Positions 30,661 to 40,064 of a stretch of DNA of 64,000 nucleotides are shown here, in pieces (the first letter of the stretch is position 1; the number at the start of each line of letters is the position of its first letter). The notes under the pieces were generated by a model, which saw only the letters and a program-made list of their open reading frames with translations, made no database searches and was not told the origin of the DNA. Source of the stretch: Saprospiraceae bacterium (GTDB lineage Bacteria > Bacteroidota > Bacteroidia > Chitinophagales > Saprospiraceae); NCBI GenBank assembly GCA_016709995.1, contig JADJLQ010000001.1:151001-215000 (forward strand). The letters are read 5' to 3'. Both the position numbers and the translations under genes were made by a program.

Positions 30661-31995
30661 CTAAACACCAAATGGATAAGTCTCAGGAGTCTGGTGGCCA
30701 CTGGGTTGAATATGCAGTGGGTGTAGAGCAGTGGTTTGATCTATATGTATAAATGCGTCATATCTTAGTGGAAGGATGCTTGGCACATAATTGCCATATA
30801 CTTCGTATTCCGGTTGGTAGACTACACCAATCGCACGATGTGGTATAAAATGCTCGATTAATGAGTCGGTATTAAAATCTTCCATTATAAGCAATTTGTT
30901 TTTAGGAGATGCCTGGTGCAATAAATATTCCCAACTATTAGCACGAGCAACAGGTAAATCTAATTGTTGGATTTCTCCTCCCCATCGGTTAGAGGCTGTC
31001 ACTGTTCCTTCAAAAGAACCAAATCCTACCAAAAATACTCCGGACTCTTGTAGTTGCATTCTTGCCAGTTCACCAATATTATACATACCTTCTCTGATCA
31101 TGTCAGTCGCTCTGGCATCACCTACGTGGGTGTTGTGAGCCCAGATGATGGCTTTTGAATTTTTTCCATGAAATTGAAGCAGATTGACAAGTGTCTCGTG
31201 CATATGTCTATCCCTCACATTCCAGCTATGGGGTCCTCCTTTGATCATAGAGCGATAATATTGCTCGGCATTGGCTACGATGGTTGAGTTTTGACCAACA
31301 CTGAATACATTTTCCATATCGGAATTATAAGAAGCTATTTTGAGCTGAATTTCTTGCAATAACTTGAGTACTTCATTTTGGCACAGTTCGGGCACTAATT
31401 CGCTTGCCTTGGCATAGGATCTACCTTCGTCTTGACGGTAAGGCTCAAAACATCTCACGGTATCCATGGCTATTGCATATGCATCTTTATCGACTTTGTC
31501 CAAGTAATTCATGATTTCCTGTAGGCTTTCGTACAGACTATATACATCCAGACCATAAAAGCCAATTTTATCTTTTAGATTTTTAGTTTGATTATATTTC
31601 TTTAACCACTCGGAAATTGCCACCATTTCCCAGTTTGCCCACATCCAGGTCGGCCATCTATTAAATTCCCTCAGTACAGCATAGGGATTGTGAGGCGTTG
31701 AAGAGTCCAATTTGATATACCGGTTCAGCCGATAACAATCCGGCCAATCTCCTTCCACTGCGATAAAATTAAATCCTTTTTCTCCTATGAGCCTCTTTGT
31801 GATATGCCACCTCCACCTATAATATTCACTGGTGCCATGCGAAGCCTCTCCTAACATAACTATTCGGGCATTTCCAATTTTGTCGATCAATGGATTCAAG
31901 TCATTCGGGTTCTCTAATGGCCATGACCATTGTTTAATGGATGAAATTATTTCTAGATTATCTGGTGAATTTTTGTTAAAAAAATACTTTCCCAT
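30661..31995 (-). CDS. erythromycin esterase family protein
   Basis: 444 residues with the EreA/ChaN-like core: GNARIVMLGEASHGTSEYY at the N-terminus (Glu and His of the active site), FNFIAVEGDWPDCYRLNRY, and IIWAHNTHVGDARATDM with catalytic-site histidines. In many non-resistant bacteria such proteins are fused to or co-located with phosphoribosyltransferase and dienelactone hydrolase genes. Those two genes lie just to the right here. A true macrolide esterase role is not demonstrated; a stress-related hydrolase is more likely. Confidence 0.88.
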   Translation of the reverse strand: MGKYFFNKNSPDNLEIISSIKQWSWPLENPNDLNPLIDKIGNARIVMLGEASHGTSEYYRWRWHITKRLIGEKGFNFIAVEGDWPDCYRLNRYIKLDSSTPHNPYAVLREFNRWPTWMWANWEMVAISEWLKKYNQTKNLKDKIGFYGLDVYSLYESLQEIMNYLDKVDKDAYAIAMDTVRCFEPYRQDEGRSYAKASELVPELCQNEVLKLLQEIQLKIASYNSDMENVFSVGQNSTIVANAEQYYRSMIKGGPHSWNVRDRHMHETLVNLLQFHGKNSKAIIWAHNTHVGDARATDMIREGMYNIGELARMQLQESGVFLVGFGSFEGTVTASNRWGGEIQQLDLPVARANSWEYLLHQASPKNKLLIMEDFNTDSLIEHFIPHRAIGVVYQPEYEVYGNYVPSILPLRYDAFIHIDQTTALHPLHIQPSGHQTPETYPFGV

Positions 31996-32117
31996 AGGTG
32001 ACTAAAGTTGCATATTTCGAATGATGTGCATTATGCATGAAGTCATGATTGGCTATGATCAATATCATTTTGTTTTATATATTTTGAGGTTATCTTTCAA
32101 GCCTAAATAAGTATCTT

Positions 32118-32756
32118 ATGGTAAATCTGCAATTTGAAGATGAAGTGGATATTGCCATCGATGGGTTATATGTCAGTGGTGATCTCAAGGTTCCACTAAA
32201 TGCAAAAGGGATTATTTTGTTTTCACATGGGAGTGGAAGTAGCAGGCATAGTCCGAGAAATAAATATGTGGCAGGGTATTTTAATAAACGACAGATAGGT
32301 ACTTTGTTGTTTGATTTATTGACTGAAGAAGAAGATAAAATCTCTGAAAACAGATTTAATCTTCCTTTATTGTCCAGCAGGTTAATCGAAGCCACTAAGT
32401 GGATCCTTGATACCCCCATTACTTTTGATTGCAACATCGGTTATTTTGGTGCAAGTACAGGAGCTGCTTCTGCTTTGATAGCTGCCTCAGAATTAAAATT
32501 TGTAAAGGCTGTGGTCAGCCGTGGTGGAAGGCCGGATCTTGCTTTCAATGTACTACCAACCCTGATGACTCCAACCTTGTTGATCGTTGGCAGTGAGGAT
32601 CATGAAGTTATTAAATTAAATGAATCAGCACTGGCCATGCTGCCTGGTAAGAAAAAAATGGATATTATACCTGGGGCGACACATCTATTTGAAGAGCCGG
32701 GTACCTTAGATCTGGTATGTGAGTCAGCTTATGAATGGTTTGACATGTATTTGTAA
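32118..32756 (+). CDS. dienelactone hydrolase-like alpha/beta hydrolase
   Basis: This 212-residue cytoplasmic alpha/beta hydrolase has an oxyanion strand LFSHGSGSSRHSPRN, a nucleophile elbow GYFGASTGAAS, an acid region LLIVGSEDHEVI and a histidine at IPGATHLFEEPG. These residues give a complete Ser-Asp-His triad. It lies 17 bp before the phosphoribosyltransferase gene, a pair often found together with erythromycin-esterase-like proteins. The substrate is unknown. Confidence 0.85.
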   Translation: MVNLQFEDEVDIAIDGLYVSGDLKVPLNAKGIILFSHGSGSSRHSPRNKYVAGYFNKRQIGTLLFDLLTEEEDKISENRFNLPLLSSRLIEATKWILDTPITFDCNIGYFGASTGAASALIAASELKFVKAVVSRGGRPDLAFNVLPTLMTPTLLIVGSEDHEVIKLNESALAMLPGKKKMDIIPGATHLFEEPGTLDLVCESAYEWFDMYL

Positions 32757-32773
32757 AGCTATATTATTTCATT

Positions 32774-33385
32774 ATGATTTTTAAAAACCGGAAAGAAGCT
32801 GGTGAGATTTTGGCAGGGAAATTGCTGAAATTTAATAGTAAAGATACCATTGTTCTGGCAGTTCCAAGAGGTGGAGTTCCAGTCGGATTTGAAGTAGCAA
32901 GACTATTACAGGTTCCATTGGAGCCTATTATGATAAAAAAAATAGGACATCCTGCCAACAAGGAATATGCCATCGGAGCGACTAGCATGGACGAATTTTT
33001 TATTGCTAGCCAGGAACATATTCCCAAAGAGTATATTGATGCTGAACTAGTCTTGATAAGAAAAAGGTTGACGGAGATGTATTCAAAATTTATGGGACAA
33101 AAGAAGCCAACAAACTTAAAGGGAATGAATGTGATTTTGGTGGATGACGGCATGGCTACGGGGCATACTATGATGGCTACCCTCCATGTAGTGAAAAAAA
33201 GCCTCCCTAACCAAATAATTGTCGCCATCCCTGTCGCATCTAATAATGCTGTCAAACTTGTAAAAACCCTGGCCAATGTCGTAGTGTGCATTTATATTCC
33301 TGATGAATTTTATGGAGTCGGTTCATTTTATGAAGATTTTGACCAGCTGACAGACAAGGAAGTCATTGGGTTTTTTAACCAATAA
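32774..33385 (+). CDS. phosphoribosyltransferase family protein
   Basis: This 203-residue type I PRTase has the PRPP loop VILVDDGMATGHTMMA, an N-terminal AVPRGGVPVGFEVAR, and IMIKKIGHPANKEYAIGA typical of the predicted PRTases in stress clusters. It follows the dienelactone hydrolase gene by 17 bp and precedes the second Usp gene. The nucleobase or other acceptor is unknown. Confidence 0.87.
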   Translation: MIFKNRKEAGEILAGKLLKFNSKDTIVLAVPRGGVPVGFEVARLLQVPLEPIMIKKIGHPANKEYAIGATSMDEFFIASQEHIPKEYIDAELVLIRKRLTEMYSKFMGQKKPTNLKGMNVILVDDGMATGHTMMATLHVVKKSLPNQIIVAIPVASNNAVKLVKTLANVVVCIYIPDEFYGVGSFYEDFDQLTDKEVIGFFNQ

Positions 33386-33444
33386 TGATTTCTATGCTTA
33401 ATAAACTAAGGTAGATTCATTAATAACTTCAAGAAGTAGTGAAC

Positions 33445-34293
33445 ATGAAAAAAATTGTTGCAGTCTTTGATGGTTTGAATTACAATAGCAGCACTGAAAA
33501 ATTTTTGATTTTTATTGGTGAAATGATATCAGCACACGTGGTTGCAGTTTTTTTGGATGATCCCGAATATCATAGTTATAAAATTTATGAACTCATTGCA
33601 GAAGATGGTGTATCAGGAAGGATAAGAAAGGAGCTGGATGTAAGGGATCAGACTTCCAGGTTGACTCAATCCAAGGAGCTGGAAGGTCAATTAAAAGCGC
33701 TTAAGCTCCCGTATACCATTCGTCATGACAGTGATAATGCCATCCAGGATGTAGTTCATGAAAGTAATTTTGCTGACTTAATGATCATCTTCAGGCAAGA
33801 ATCGTTTGTTTCTTTTAAGGAAAAGGTACCATCCCGATTTATAAAAAAAGTTTTAGAAAACATTCATTGTCCTTTGTTACTTGTGCCTTATGATTTTAAC
33901 CCTTTTAATAAAATAATTTGGCTATATGATGGTCGGCCTTCGTCGATCTATGCATATAAAATGTTTAATTATATTTTTGAAGATTTCTTGAAGCTTAACA
34001 CCGAAGTGGTCAACATCCACCAAGGTAGTGAGTCTTCCACATTGCCTGATGAAAACCTGCTCAAGGAATATATGAATCGGCATGCACCACAAGCCACTTT
34101 TAAATTGATGGGGGGAGATGTTGACTCTGGATTATTGCCTTACTTAAAATCCTTATCTACTGACACATTGATAGTTTTAGGTGCTTTTCAGAGAGGCCGG
34201 ATATCGAGAATGATTAATACCAGTCTTACAGATTGGATATTGAAGAATTTTGATTTGCCGATATTTATTGCACATCGAGCAGATCCTAATTAG
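33445..34293 (+). CDS. universal stress protein with two Usp domains
   Basis: About 282 residues. The ATG at 33445 is preferred over an upstream GTG. Two Usp-like halves are visible: residues 1-145 (MKKIVAVFDGLNYNSS ... HCPLLLVPYDF) and 150-280 (KIIWLYDGRPSSIYA ... LIVLGAFQRGRISRMINTSL), the second with a degenerate nucleotide-binding motif. It ends the stress set before the Mla operon. Confidence 0.82.
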   Translation: MKKIVAVFDGLNYNSSTEKFLIFIGEMISAHVVAVFLDDPEYHSYKIYELIAEDGVSGRIRKELDVRDQTSRLTQSKELEGQLKALKLPYTIRHDSDNAIQDVVHESNFADLMIIFRQESFVSFKEKVPSRFIKKVLENIHCPLLLVPYDFNPFNKIIWLYDGRPSSIYAYKMFNYIFEDFLKLNTEVVNIHQGSESSTLPDENLLKEYMNRHAPQATFKLMGGDVDSGLLPYLKSLSTDTLIVLGAFQRGRISRMINTSLTDWILKNFDLPIFIAHRADPN

Positions 34294-34373
34294 CATTTGA
34301 GCTTTGCAGGGATTATAAATGATTAATATCCTGTACTTAATTGATTTGGAGCCCTATAGGCTGATCATAATCA

Positions 34374-35201
34374 TTGAATGACTTGATTATATTCACAAAT
34401 ATTTCTCCTTTTGAATGGCACATTTGTAGTGTGAATAAGCTGGCCACATTTAGTAAATTTTTAGATGAAACGGGTAAAATCGCTTCTTTTGGAGCTCGTT
34501 TTTTGACCGAATGGTTTAGGCCAAGATATGAAATCAAAGAATTTTTCAATCAATGTTATATTATTGGCTATAAATCATTCCCTCTGGTGGGTCTTACAGG
34601 GTTTATAATGGGACTCGTCCTGACGATGCAGTTGAGGCCTTCTATGATTAGTTATGGCGTTGAATCTCAGATACCGGTCATTGTTGGTATCGCTATAGTC
34701 CGGGAGATCGGCCCAATTCTGACTGCCTTGATTTTTGCTGGAAAAATCGGCAGTAGTATTGGAGCTCAGTTAGGCTCTATGAAAGTCACAGAACAAATAG
34801 ATGCCATGGAGGTAAGTGGTACCAATCCATTCAAGTATCTGGTGGTTACAAGGGTGTTGGCTACGACCTTAATGCTCCCCATACTTGTCTTGCTCAGCGA
34901 TGCTATATCATTATATGGATCATACCTTGGAGTTAATATTAAAGGAGTGACCAGTTTTAGTCTGTTTTGGAACCAGGTATTTGACAACCTGCTGTTTAGC
35001 GATGTATTACCAGCATTCATAAAAACTTTCTTTTTTGGATTTACGGTAGGTCTCATAGGATGCTATAAAGGGTATCATAGTGAGAAAGGCACTGAAGGCG
35101 TAGGGCGAAGTGCAAACTCTGCTGTTGTAGTTTCTTCTGTATTAATATTTGTGATTGATTTGCTGGTAGTTCAGTTTACTGATATATTAGGAATAGCTTA
35201 A
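34374..35201 (+). CDS. mlaE: ABC transporter permease, MlaE family
   Basis: 275 residues from a TTG start; a GTG at 34431 is an alternative and removes an unusual N-terminus. The MlaE core is present: FPLVGLTGFIMGLVLTMQL, IVREIGPILTALIFAGKIGS, SMKVTEQIDAMEVSGTNP, and a C-terminal G...GVGRSANSAVVVSSV. It is the inner-membrane permease of the lipid (phospholipid) transport complex. The ATPase gene follows 10 bp later and the MCE substrate-binding protein next. Confidence 0.88.
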   Translation: MNDLIIFTNISPFEWHICSVNKLATFSKFLDETGKIASFGARFLTEWFRPRYEIKEFFNQCYIIGYKSFPLVGLTGFIMGLVLTMQLRPSMISYGVESQIPVIVGIAIVREIGPILTALIFAGKIGSSIGAQLGSMKVTEQIDAMEVSGTNPFKYLVVTRVLATTLMLPILVLLSDAISLYGSYLGVNIKGVTSFSLFWNQVFDNLLFSDVLPAFIKTFFFGFTVGLIGCYKGYHSEKGTEGVGRSANSAVVVSSVLIFVIDLLVVQFTDILGIA

Positions 35202-35211
35202 TAAAGATTGG

Positions 35212-35994
35212 ATGATTGAGACGAAAGACACAGAACTATTAAAACAAGGATTAAACGATCACCAATTGCCGGTGGTGAGTTTAAAACATATTTATAAATC
35301 ATTTGGCTCTAATAAAGTGCTACGGGGTTTTAATTTGGATTTAAATAGAGGGGAAAATATAGTAGTACTGGGTAAGTCAGGTTCTGGTAAATCAGTACTC
35401 ATAAAATGTATCATAGGCCTTTTGATGCCCGATCAAGGGGAGATATTGGTCTTTGGCCGGGATGTGTTGAGCCTCAACCACGAGGAGCTTGATGCGATGC
35501 GAGCAAAGATTGGTTTTTTATTTCAAAGCAATGCTTTGTATGACTCACTCACCGTGCGAGAGAACCTTGAATTTCCATTGCGCAGGCATTGGATTAAGCT
35601 CACGCAAGCAGAAGTGCTTCAACGTGTGATACATGCCTTAGAAGATGTAGGCCTGACACATACGATTGATATGATGCCTTCCGAATTATCGGGTGGTATG
35701 AAGAAAAGAATTGCGCTGGCACGTACTTTAATCTTAAGGCCAGAAATTATTTTATACGATGAGCCCACTTCAGGCTTGGATCCAATCACAGGAAAAGAAA
35801 TTATTGATCTAATGGTGGAAATAAAAATTAAATACAATACTTCTTCCTTGATTATCTCACACGATATGACTTGTGTCAAAATGGCAAGTGATAGGGTAGC
35901 GGTTTTATTAGATGGTCAATGTTATATCTGTGACACCTACGCCCATTTGCAGATGAGTAGTGATCCAAAGGTTAGACAATATTTTGATATTTGA
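35212..35994 (+). CDS. mlaF: ABC transporter ATP-binding protein, MlaF family
   Basis: 260 residues with Walker A GKSGSGKSVLIKC, Q-loop FLFQSNALYDSLT, signature ELSGGMKKRIALART, Walker B EIILYDEPTSGLDP and the switch SHDMT. The SGGMKKR signature is typical of MlaF. It energises lipid transfer between membranes with MlaE and the MCE protein. It overlaps the next gene by 4 nt. Confidence 0.92.
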   Translation: MIETKDTELLKQGLNDHQLPVVSLKHIYKSFGSNKVLRGFNLDLNRGENIVVLGKSGSGKSVLIKCIIGLLMPDQGEILVFGRDVLSLNHEELDAMRAKIGFLFQSNALYDSLTVRENLEFPLRRHWIKLTQAEVLQRVIHALEDVGLTHTIDMMPSELSGGMKKRIALARTLILRPEIILYDEPTSGLDPITGKEIIDLMVEIKIKYNTSSLIISHDMTCVKMASDRVAVLLDGQCYICDTYAHLQMSSDPKVRQYFDI

Positions 35995-35996
35995 TT

Positions 35997-36989
35997 ATGG
36001 CAAAGCAATTGACTAATAATATTAAACTGGGTTTGTTTGTCATCCTGGGCCTGGCTTTCCTGGTAGTAATGCTTTATTTCATAGGAAAAAATACAAATAT
36101 ATTTACCCCATCATTTACCCTAAGGACGCATTTTCAGCATATTCAAGGATTGCAGAAAGGGAATAATGTTCGATTTTCTGGTATACAGATTGGCTCCATT
36201 AGGTCTATTGATATTCTCAATGATACTGTTATCGAAGTCACCATGTCTATCGACAATGATTTTAAAAATATCATTAAAAAAAATGCATTGGTATCTATTG
36301 GTACGGACGGAGTAGTGGGCAACAAAATTGTAAATATCGTCCCGGTTAAAATGCCGGCATCTTTGGTAGTGGACCAGGATCTTCTAGTCTCAAAAAAGCC
36401 AATTGATTCCGACGAAATGCTAGTTTATCTGAGCAAAACCAACCGTAATATTGCTGACATAACTGAGAATTTGAAAATCACTTTACAAGCTTTAAATGAA
36501 AACCAACGGTTAATGCATTTATTATCATCCGATGAAATTCCGGATCTCGTATCCTCAACGTTGAGAGAATTTAAACAGGCTTCCAGTGAGATTAACTATT
36601 CTGCTCATGCTGTGCATCAGATCATAGATAGTGTGCAGTTTGGATCAGGCAATCTGAGTGCTTTAATATATGATACCACTATCTTTGTACAATTACGACA
36701 GGCTTCTACCAGCATTAAAGAGTTTGGTGAAAAGACCAATGTGATAGCAAAGGAAGTGGATCAGATAATTAATTCATTGGATCGGGATTTGCAAAAAGGC
36801 AATGGCCCAGTTCAAGCTTTGTTGAGAGATAGCGCCTGGGTATCATCGATCAATAGCACGCTGGATAATTTAAACAAAGGGACAGCTTCTTTTGATCAGA
36901 ATATGGAAGCATTAAAAAGCAATTTTTTGTTTCGGGGGTATTTTAAAAAACAGGCAAGAAAGGAAGCTAAGGAAAATCAAAAAAAATAA
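35997..36989 (+). CDS. mlaD: MCE (MlaD) family protein, lipid transport
   Basis: The start is MAKQLTN at 35997 (an in-frame ATG at 35991 overlaps mlaF). The protein of about 330 residues has an N-terminal membrane anchor (FVILGLAFLVVMLYFIG) and one MCE domain (RTHFQHIQGLQKGNNVRFSG, IGTDGVVGNKIVNIVP). A long helical C-terminus follows and ends in a basic stretch. It is anchored in the inner membrane with the MCE ring in the periplasm. Confidence 0.88.
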   Translation: MAKQLTNNIKLGLFVILGLAFLVVMLYFIGKNTNIFTPSFTLRTHFQHIQGLQKGNNVRFSGIQIGSIRSIDILNDTVIEVTMSIDNDFKNIIKKNALVSIGTDGVVGNKIVNIVPVKMPASLVVDQDLLVSKKPIDSDEMLVYLSKTNRNIADITENLKITLQALNENQRLMHLLSSDEIPDLVSSTLREFKQASSEINYSAHAVHQIIDSVQFGSGNLSALIYDTTIFVQLRQASTSIKEFGEKTNVIAKEVDQIINSLDRDLQKGNGPVQALLRDSAWVSSINSTLDNLNKGTASFDQNMEALKSNFLFRGYFKKQARKEAKENQKK

Positions 36990-37016
36990 CCATTTTTTAT
37001 CCAAAGATTATATGGA

Positions 37017-37661
37017 CTATCTAAATCTATTTCTAAGATATCCGATCACCATCGGCATGACAGAAATAATGATGATGCCCAGTACTACTATTTCAAAATT
37101 ATTTTTTACCCATGGAAGTCGGCCAAAAAAGAAGCCTGCCAGTGTAACGATAGTAACCCACAAAATAGCTCCGATTATGCAATATTTAATATAACGCATA
37201 TAGGTCATACTCCCTATGCCTGCTACGAAAGGCGCAAAGGTCCTGACTATAGGTACAAATCGGGCCATGATGATCGTACGCGGCCCATATTTTTCATAAA
37301 ACTTATGAGTGCGATCAATGTAGTCTTGTTTGATTGTAAATAGGCCAAATAACTTGGCTCCAGCCCCCTTTTTGGCAAGGTATTTTCCAATAAAATAATT
37401 TGAATTGTCTCCCAGAAGTGCTGCCAATATCAGTAGTGGTATAATGATCCATACATGCAGCCCATTTTCTGGATTGGCGGCCAAAGCACCTGCTGCAAAT
37501 AGTAGGGAATCACCTGGTAATAAGGGAGTCACGACCAAACCGGTCTCACAAAAAACTATGAGAAACAAAATGCCATAAACCAAAGTGCCATATTGGCTTA
37601 TAAAAGTTTCCAGGTGTTGGTCTATGTGCAGTACAAAATCAATAATATTCATATCAGGCAA
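37017..37661 (-). CDS. DedA family membrane protein
   Basis: 214 residues with the DedA/SNARE-associated signature: FCETGLVVTPLLPGDSLLFAAG, ALLGDNSNYFIGKYLAKKG, and KYGPRTIIMARFVPIVRTFAPFV (cited here in parts: ARFVPIVRTF). About five membrane segments. The family functions in lipid carrier (undecaprenyl phosphate) recycling and membrane homeostasis. It is convergent with the Mla operon. Confidence 0.85.
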   Translation of the reverse strand: MPDMNIIDFVLHIDQHLETFISQYGTLVYGILFLIVFCETGLVVTPLLPGDSLLFAAGALAANPENGLHVWIIIPLLILAALLGDNSNYFIGKYLAKKGAGAKLFGLFTIKQDYIDRTHKFYEKYGPRTIIMARFVPIVRTFAPFVAGIGSMTYMRYIKYCIIGAILWVTIVTLAGFFFGRLPWVKNNFEIVVLGIIIISVMPMVIGYLRNRFR

Positions 37662-37795
37662 AGATAGGAAGATTAAGTGCCTGGGCGCTTTAAATAGAAA
37701 TACACTTCAAATTCATTTCAAATTGACTCAAGGTGATTCAATGATTATTTCTAGCTGAAATTCAAAACGATTGAAATATAAATCGTGACGATGAC

Positions 37796-38377
37796 TTATT
37801 TATTTTTTGTCCCTTGAAGCACACTGACACCCTCCGGAAAAGGATTGCCCGAAGCTCGTCGGAAACTCACAACCTGACCCACATGCCATATGGCATCTTC
37901 TACCGGCCCATTGATCAGGTTCCAATATGGATATTCGCGTTTGCTGTTGGGGTTTTCAAAAATCATTGGAAAATCATTGAGGTCTGCCTGATCACCTTTT
38001 AATATTTCGCTGGCCTCCTGAATATTGAGCAGAGTCTTTTTTCTCATATCTGCAAAACTAAGTTTGGGGGGATTGGGATCGCTGATCGTAGGATGTTTTT
38101 TAACAGCGTTGTTTAAGACTGTAGTCAGACCCAAGATATGCTCTAAAGTCTCCAGGGTGGTGCGGGCCTCCTGGCTGGGTTTATAAGATAAATCTGTCTC
38201 CGTAAGCCCTTCGGTGGCCCAATAGTAGCGAAAGCCCAGCCCATCAACCATCCTGGCTGCAACATTTGCTGCGGTATAAAAAGTCGGATAGGGTGGTATC
38301 TCATGATAGTATGGTTTACCTTGGCCATACATAAAAAGTTGGGCCAACATCAGGACCAAAGTGAATATTTTTTTCAT
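37796..38377 (-). CDS. exported DinB-family protein
   Basis: The ATG at 38377 gives MKKIFTLVLMLAQLFMYGQG, a signal peptide. The frame extends further upstream, but this start is preferred. The mature protein of about 175 residues has the DinB/DUF664 four-helix pattern with the metal-ligand histidines in LETLEHILGLT and DAIWHVGQVVSFRRASG. The family function is unclear; some members are metal-dependent thiol transferases. Confidence 0.75.
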   Translation of the reverse strand: MKKIFTLVLMLAQLFMYGQGKPYYHEIPPYPTFYTAANVAARMVDGLGFRYYWATEGLTETDLSYKPSQEARTTLETLEHILGLTTVLNNAVKKHPTISDPNPPKLSFADMRKKTLLNIQEASEILKGDQADLNDFPMIFENPNSKREYPYWNLINGPVEDAIWHVGQVVSFRRASGNPFPEGVSVLQGTKNK

Positions 38378-38546
38378 AAACTTTAATGAATATCTCTCAA
38401 ATTTGAGCAATTAATCCCTATTGGCCTTGCCAAATTGGAAGCAAGTTGGTTCAAGAACGGTTTTTAATTAATTTTTAAGACAAATTTTAGGTAGATCATA
38501 GTTGAAAATATTTATTCTTTAGACAGAATCTTTTAGCCATTCCAAA

Positions 38547-39848
38547 ATGACTTCAATGAAAGAACAGAAATATATCACAATTTGCCTTCTGGAAATAGAA
38601 GAAAAACTCCATTGGGGCAATAGTTCAGATTGGGCTCAGTATGATTTTGAAAAATTGAGCACTGAAATTGAAATCAAAACAAATACCCTCCTCAGCGTGA
38701 CTACTTTAAAGCGACTTTGGGGGAAGATAAAGTATGACCATGCGCCTTCGTTAACTACGCTTAATACTTTGGCTCAATATCTGGACTATTCAGATTGGAG
38801 GTCTTATAAATTATCCTCTAAACCAATTGAATCGATTCCCTTTCCTCCAAATCACTCCAAACCTGAAGTCGTTTATCAACCCAGGAAGCTGACCGATAAT
38901 TCTAATCGATGGCAATGGATAGGGCTGGCTTTTATTGTTGTAGTAGTTTGCATTGGTATCATTGCGCTCACAACTAAAGAGCAGGCAGTGACCTCAGCTG
39001 CTTTAAATCCTGATATGTTTTCTTTCACTGCCGATAAAGTGCTTTCCATAGGATTGCCCAATTCTGTTGTTTTTCATTACGATGCGACCGCGGCAACCTC
39101 GGACTCCATATATATAGTCCAAACCTGGGATATCAGGAGAAAAACATTGGTCGATAAAAACAAACATGACCATTCTGCCATATATTATTACCCCGGTTAT
39201 TTCAGAGCCAAACTACTTATCGATAGTCAAGTTGTCAAAACGCATGATGTCCAGATAGCAACGGATGGTTGGTTATGCTTGATCGAAAACGGTGATAGAC
39301 CTCTTTATTTCGATCGCTCCGATTTTGAAAAACAAGGCTTGATAGAAATAGATGAGTCTACCCTGAAAAAATATAATATAGACCTTTTACCCGTGTCCCC
39401 TAAAATTCGTTTTTTTAATCAAAATGACTTTGGGCCAATCACAAATGACAATTTTACTTTTGAAACTGATTTAAAAAATGAACACCATAACGGGGATAAT
39501 GCTTGTCAGTTTGTTCAGGTATTGATCCAATGCAAAGACGATATTATCATTATTCCATTGAGTGCCAGCTCCTGTATAGGTGATCTGCACCTGACAGTTT
39601 GTGGTGCTAATATCAACAGTAAACAGGCTGACATGACCGGTTTTGGCTGCGACCTTGATCAATGGACCCACCTCAAAGTAACCAGTGAAGACAAATTGTT
39701 AAAAATATGGGTGAATGACACAGAGGCCTACTCTTTGGTCTTTCCAAATACATCTGGCGGCATAGTAGGTGTTCAATACCGCTTCAATGGATTAGGGGCT
39801 GTGAAAAATACTTTTTTTACCCATGGAATGGAGAGAATTGAATTGTAG
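38547..39848 (+). CDS. Bacteroidota membrane protein with N-terminal HTH-like domain and periplasmic C-terminal sensor-like domain
   Basis: 433 residues. The N-terminal 90 residues look like a DNA-binding-type domain found in Bacteroidota (LLSVTTLKRLWGKIKYDHAP, LAQYLDYSDWRSYKL). One transmembrane helix follows (IGLAFIVVVVCIGIIALT). The periplasmic part of about 270 residues has a beta-sandwich appearance ending FTHGMERIEL. It could be a one-component membrane-bound regulator. I do not know the ligand. It is monocistronic, as far as visible. Confidence 0.6.
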   Translation: MTSMKEQKYITICLLEIEEKLHWGNSSDWAQYDFEKLSTEIEIKTNTLLSVTTLKRLWGKIKYDHAPSLTTLNTLAQYLDYSDWRSYKLSSKPIESIPFPPNHSKPEVVYQPRKLTDNSNRWQWIGLAFIVVVVCIGIIALTTKEQAVTSAALNPDMFSFTADKVLSIGLPNSVVFHYDATAATSDSIYIVQTWDIRRKTLVDKNKHDHSAIYYYPGYFRAKLLIDSQVVKTHDVQIATDGWLCLIENGDRPLYFDRSDFEKQGLIEIDESTLKKYNIDLLPVSPKIRFFNQNDFGPITNDNFTFETDLKNEHHNGDNACQFVQVLIQCKDDIIIIPLSASSCIGDLHLTVCGANINSKQADMTGFGCDLDQWTHLKVTSEDKLLKIWVNDTEAYSLVFPNTSGGIVGVQYRFNGLGAVKNTFFTHGMERIEL

Positions 39849-40031
39849 GCTAAGTTCCAAAAATTAATTGACGGAGGTCTTTTTCAAGGTCTGGCTGAAA
39901 AATAAAAATGGTAAATTTTGCTCAATAGTTTCATAAAATCTTAAAATACAGCGTATTATTAATACTGCCTGCTCAATGAAATGTCGCAATTTGACTTGCT
40001 GAATCAAAGCCGTCTATTCAATTAGAATTAA

Positions 40032-40039
40032 TACCTTTG
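40032..40039 (+). promoter_or_regulatory. candidate -7 box for accA
   Basis: TACCTTTG fits the Bacteroidota TAnnTTTG element and lies 26 bp before the accA start. No good -33 TTG at 18-21 bp was found, so the call is tentative. Confidence 0.4.
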
Positions 40040-40064
40040 CCCATTAAATCAACCAAATGACCTT

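Noticed and set aside
30661..31995. Erythromycin esterase as an antibiotic resistance gene
   Set aside because: The neighbourhood (PRTase, dienelactone hydrolase, Usp) and general family distribution favour a stress role; nothing in the sequence shows macrolide specificity.
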